Shown: positions 30,150 through 31,357 of the stretch, piece by piece
How positions within the stretch are numbered: the stretch's first letter is position 1
Layout of the letters: each line of letters begins with the position of its first letter
NCBI GenBank assembly: GCA_031555175.1
Contig: JAVBUP010000003.1
Span: 1 to 31,357, forward strand
Length of the DNA stretch: 31,357 nt
Source of the DNA: JAVBUP01 sp031555175
GTDB taxonomy: Bacteria; Bacillota_I; Bacilli_A; Erysipelotrichales; Coprobacillaceae
Direction of reading: 5' to 3'
The notes under the pieces: generated by a model
What the model was told of the DNA's origin: nothing
The model's input: the letters and a program-made list of their open reading frames with translations, nothing else
Database searches by the model: none
Program-made: the position numbers and the translations under genes

Positions 30150-30215
30150 AGTTAAACAACTATTTGCATCAAAATGCGAATGAAATTTGTAAATTACAAT
30201 TTAATTCTTTATGCT
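30150..30215 (+). promoter_or_regulatory. Candidate promoter of the truncated paralogue (site C)
   Basis: AGTTAAAC (30150-30157), then AACTATTTG-CAT-CAAAA, mirrors sites A and B. TTGTAA (30187-30192) starts 37 bases after the motif, exactly as in site B, and TATGCT (30210-30215) lies 17 bases further on. The upstream palindrome TTTTTT-AGCC-AAAAAA (30131-30146) takes the place of the hairpin in site B. Similarity to B extends over about 80 bases, consistent with duplication of promoter plus receptor. Confidence 0.5.
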
Positions 30216-30256
30216 TATATTATATACATAACAAATAATCATGAGGTGAGATAAAT

Positions 30257-30892
30257 ATGGAAAATAATTATTCAAATTTTTTAAATTTTAAAAGTTTAAT
30301 TTTAGGAGTATTAATTGGAATAAATCGTAAGGAGTTATATAAAGCAACTGCTAGTAGAAGATTTACACAAATTGGTTTTACTAGTTCTTTAGATGGCAAT
30401 ATTTGTTGTCCACGTACGTTAAGTGATGTTGAGAAGGGAAAGCTAGTACTTAAAAATTCAAATACATATCGTAATCTACTAACTAAACTTGATAAGACAT
30501 ACATAAAATATAGCAATTTTGATAATGAGTTTTTCCTGATTGCTGATCAGTTGTTTGATGCTATCCGTAATAATGATCATGATAGGGCAGTAATGATAAA
30601 AAGGCATATGATTGATAAATATGAGTTTATGGAAAATGAGATATTTTATTATGAAACTAGTAAGGTAATAAAAATTATACTAAATGATTTTTTGGAAGAG
30701 TCGATAGATATTCTTGAGTTTGAGTTATATGATCAAATCATTCCTTATTTTCCTGATAAAATAAAGTATTTATATTATACTTTAAGAATTGAAAGCATGA
30801 ATAATGAAGATATAAAGTATGAAAAATATTTAATGTTTTGCGATTTGTTAGAAAAAGTTCAATATATCTGTGATCCAACTATTGCGAAGTAG
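30257..30892 (+). CDS. Truncated, probably frameshifted RRNPP regulator paralogue
   Basis: This 211-residue product aligns with the N-terminal half of the 421-residue regulator. The same HTH elements appear (LGVLIGINRKEL, FTQIGF, ICCPRTLSDVEKGKL...TYRNLLTKL), and so do FELYDQIIPYFPDKIKYLYYTLRIES and FYYE. It stops at ATTGCGAAGTAG. In the -1 frame the homology continues from base 30889 as VALNSQYSYKERINNLGT before a stop at 30943-30945. This matches LALLRHQYYEKNQISN of the intact copy, so a one-base shift followed by loss of the rest is likely. It has an intact promoter element and ribosome binding site (GAGGTGAG) but no peptide gene. A short protein with the DNA-binding domain but without most of the TPR part could still be made and might compete for sites. 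Confidence 0.7.
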   Translation: MENNYSNFLNFKSLILGVLIGINRKELYKATASRRFTQIGFTSSLDGNICCPRTLSDVEKGKLVLKNSNTYRNLLTKLDKTYIKYSNFDNEFFLIADQLFDAIRNNDHDRAVMIKRHMIDKYEFMENEIFYYETSKVIKIILNDFLEESIDILEFELYDQIIPYFPDKIKYLYYTLRIESMNNEDIKYEKYLMFCDLLEKVQYICDPTIAK

Positions 30893-30945
30893 CATTAAAT
30901 AGTCAATATAGTTATAAAGAAAGAATAAATAATCTAGGAACTTAA

Positions 30946-31126
30946 ATTACTTATTATGGGTCTTGGATTAACTATAGTAATTAATTATGCATATCATATG
31001 CGTGATATTGATAATTTTATGTTGCTAAATTTGTTTTCCTTCACTTTTATCTTGATTAATTTTAGATAATTTTCAGATTTAGGGAAATGGTTTTATGATA
31101 AACAAAGCATAAATATTTAGATCGAT
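30946..31126. other. AT-rich gap without a recognised gene
   Basis: After the decayed paralogue tail I see no supported gene. A 37-codon frame beginning MGLGLTIVINYAYHM near 30955 is hydrophobic but lacks a well-placed ribosome binding site. It may be noise or a further decayed part of the paralogue region. Confidence 0.4.
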
Positions 31127-31156
31127 GTAAGTATAAATTACTTACTCTTTTTTTGT
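31127..31156 (+). terminator. Terminator before the right-edge unit
   Basis: A perfect 7-bp stem, GTAAGTA (31127-31133) with TACTTAC (31139-31145), is followed by a long T-rich tail. It probably ends transcription from the paralogue region. Confidence 0.75.
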
Positions 31157-31175
31157 TTTTTAAGCAATTGTCGAT

Positions 31176-31204
31176 TTGTGCAATATTATCACTTGTGCTA
31201 TAAT
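31176..31204 (+). promoter_or_regulatory. Strong promoter of a unit leaving the window
   Basis: TTGTGC (31176-31181), a 17-base spacer and TATAAT (31199-31204), with the -10 extended by TG (TGCTATAAT). This is close to consensus and the strongest promoter in the last 3 kb. Confidence 0.8.
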
Positions 31205-31210
31205 AATTTC

Positions 31211-31357
31211 CTAAACAAAAAGTCTTTCGGTAATATGTCAAGAGAAGAAAACTAAGTAAAATAAAAAACTTCCAACATGAAGTAATGAATTGGGCACAGT
31301 AAAAACAAAAGCCATATTTGGCTAAAAAATTTAGGGTAAACCTAAATTATGAAGTTA
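31211..31357 (+). ncRNA. Hairpin-rich untranslated leader or small RNA, cut by the window end
   Basis: From the predicted start near 31211 to the window end only very short frames exist. Two perfect hairpins are visible: AGCCA-TATT-TGGCT (about 31309-31322) and AATTTAGG-GTAAA-CCTAAATT (about 31328-31348). The second ends next to an ATG at 31349 that could start the following gene. I do not recognise a known riboswitch or RNA family. It could be a cis-acting leader or a small RNA. Confidence 0.35.

Noticed and set aside
30955..31070. Short hydrophobic frame starting MGLGLTIVINYAYHM, considered as a second signalling peptide
   Set aside because: No well-placed Shine-Dalgarno, no promoter element directly upstream, and no adjacent receptor on its 3' side. 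It may be decayed paralogue sequence.
1..31357. CRISPR arrays, insertion sequences with terminal repeats, rRNA genes
   Set aside because: I saw no regularly spaced direct repeats, no transposase frames and no rRNA-like conserved stretches. The only mobile-element trace is the short integrase-like remnant near the tRNA.

Overview
The window looks like the chromosome of a low-GC Gram-positive bacterium (Bacillota), perhaps from the Erysipelotrichia or a related gut lineage. That taxonomy is inference. The support is strong AT bias, Gram-positive Shine-Dalgarno sequences, a T-box leader, an LTA-synthase-like enzyme, a LicD protein, and the tsaE-tsaB-rimI-tsaD-rex order familiar from Bacillota. 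Genes lie on both strands in short operons separated by clear hairpin terminators. Region 1 (1-6600): the hairpin terminator of an upstream gene; a tRNA-Lys(CUU) with its own promoter and terminator; and, just downstream, a short antisense remnant of an integrase C-terminus. Then comes a divergent SOS-like pair: a Y-family DNA polymerase with a small companion on the minus strand, and a LexA-type S24 repressor on the plus strand. Two GTTGCAT...ATGCAAC operators lie on the promoters between them. An LTA-synthase/MdoB-like enzyme, a self-inhibited Fic protein and an Ntdp-type DUF402 phosphatase follow. Region 2 (6600-10670): a housekeeping operon for tRNA t6A modification (tsaE, tsaB, tsaD) with rimI, the redox repressor rex and a DUF368/PopT polyprenyl-phosphate transporter. 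Region 3 (10690-16000): a three-gene toxin-like operon encoding a MACPF pore-forming protein with a C-terminal beta-trefoil, a GHSKG lipase-like hydrolase, and a PI-PLC X-domain enzyme with a ricin-type lectin domain. None has a signal peptide. Region 4 (16100-22060): a T-box-controlled asnS joined to licD, then a five-gene envelope or stress cluster with three DUF4429/SHOCT paralogues, a zinc-ribbon TM2 protein and an SPFH/YdjI-like protein. Region 5 (22060-28480): a class I glutamine amidotransferase (C26); a secreted glucosaminidase with a dockerin next to a membrane-anchored cohesin protein; a YlbJ-like membrane protein; and hflX. Region 6 (28480-31357): the most interesting part. A 35-residue secreted-type peptide gene, too short for ordinary ORF calling, ends one base before the start of a 421-residue Rgg/PlcR-like (RRNPP) regulator. 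A truncated paralogue follows, then the promoter and hairpin-rich leader of a further unit cut by the window edge. The peptide-receptor promoter, the paralogue promoter and the toxin operon promoter share a bipartite element, AGTTAAAC followed by a TTTT/AAAA inverted repeat; the first and last share 16 identical bases. The working model is a PlcR-like peptide quorum-sensing circuit that activates itself and a pore-former/lipase/PI-PLC operon 17.8 kb away. The gene families are read from the sequence; the regulatory link is inference from the shared promoter element.
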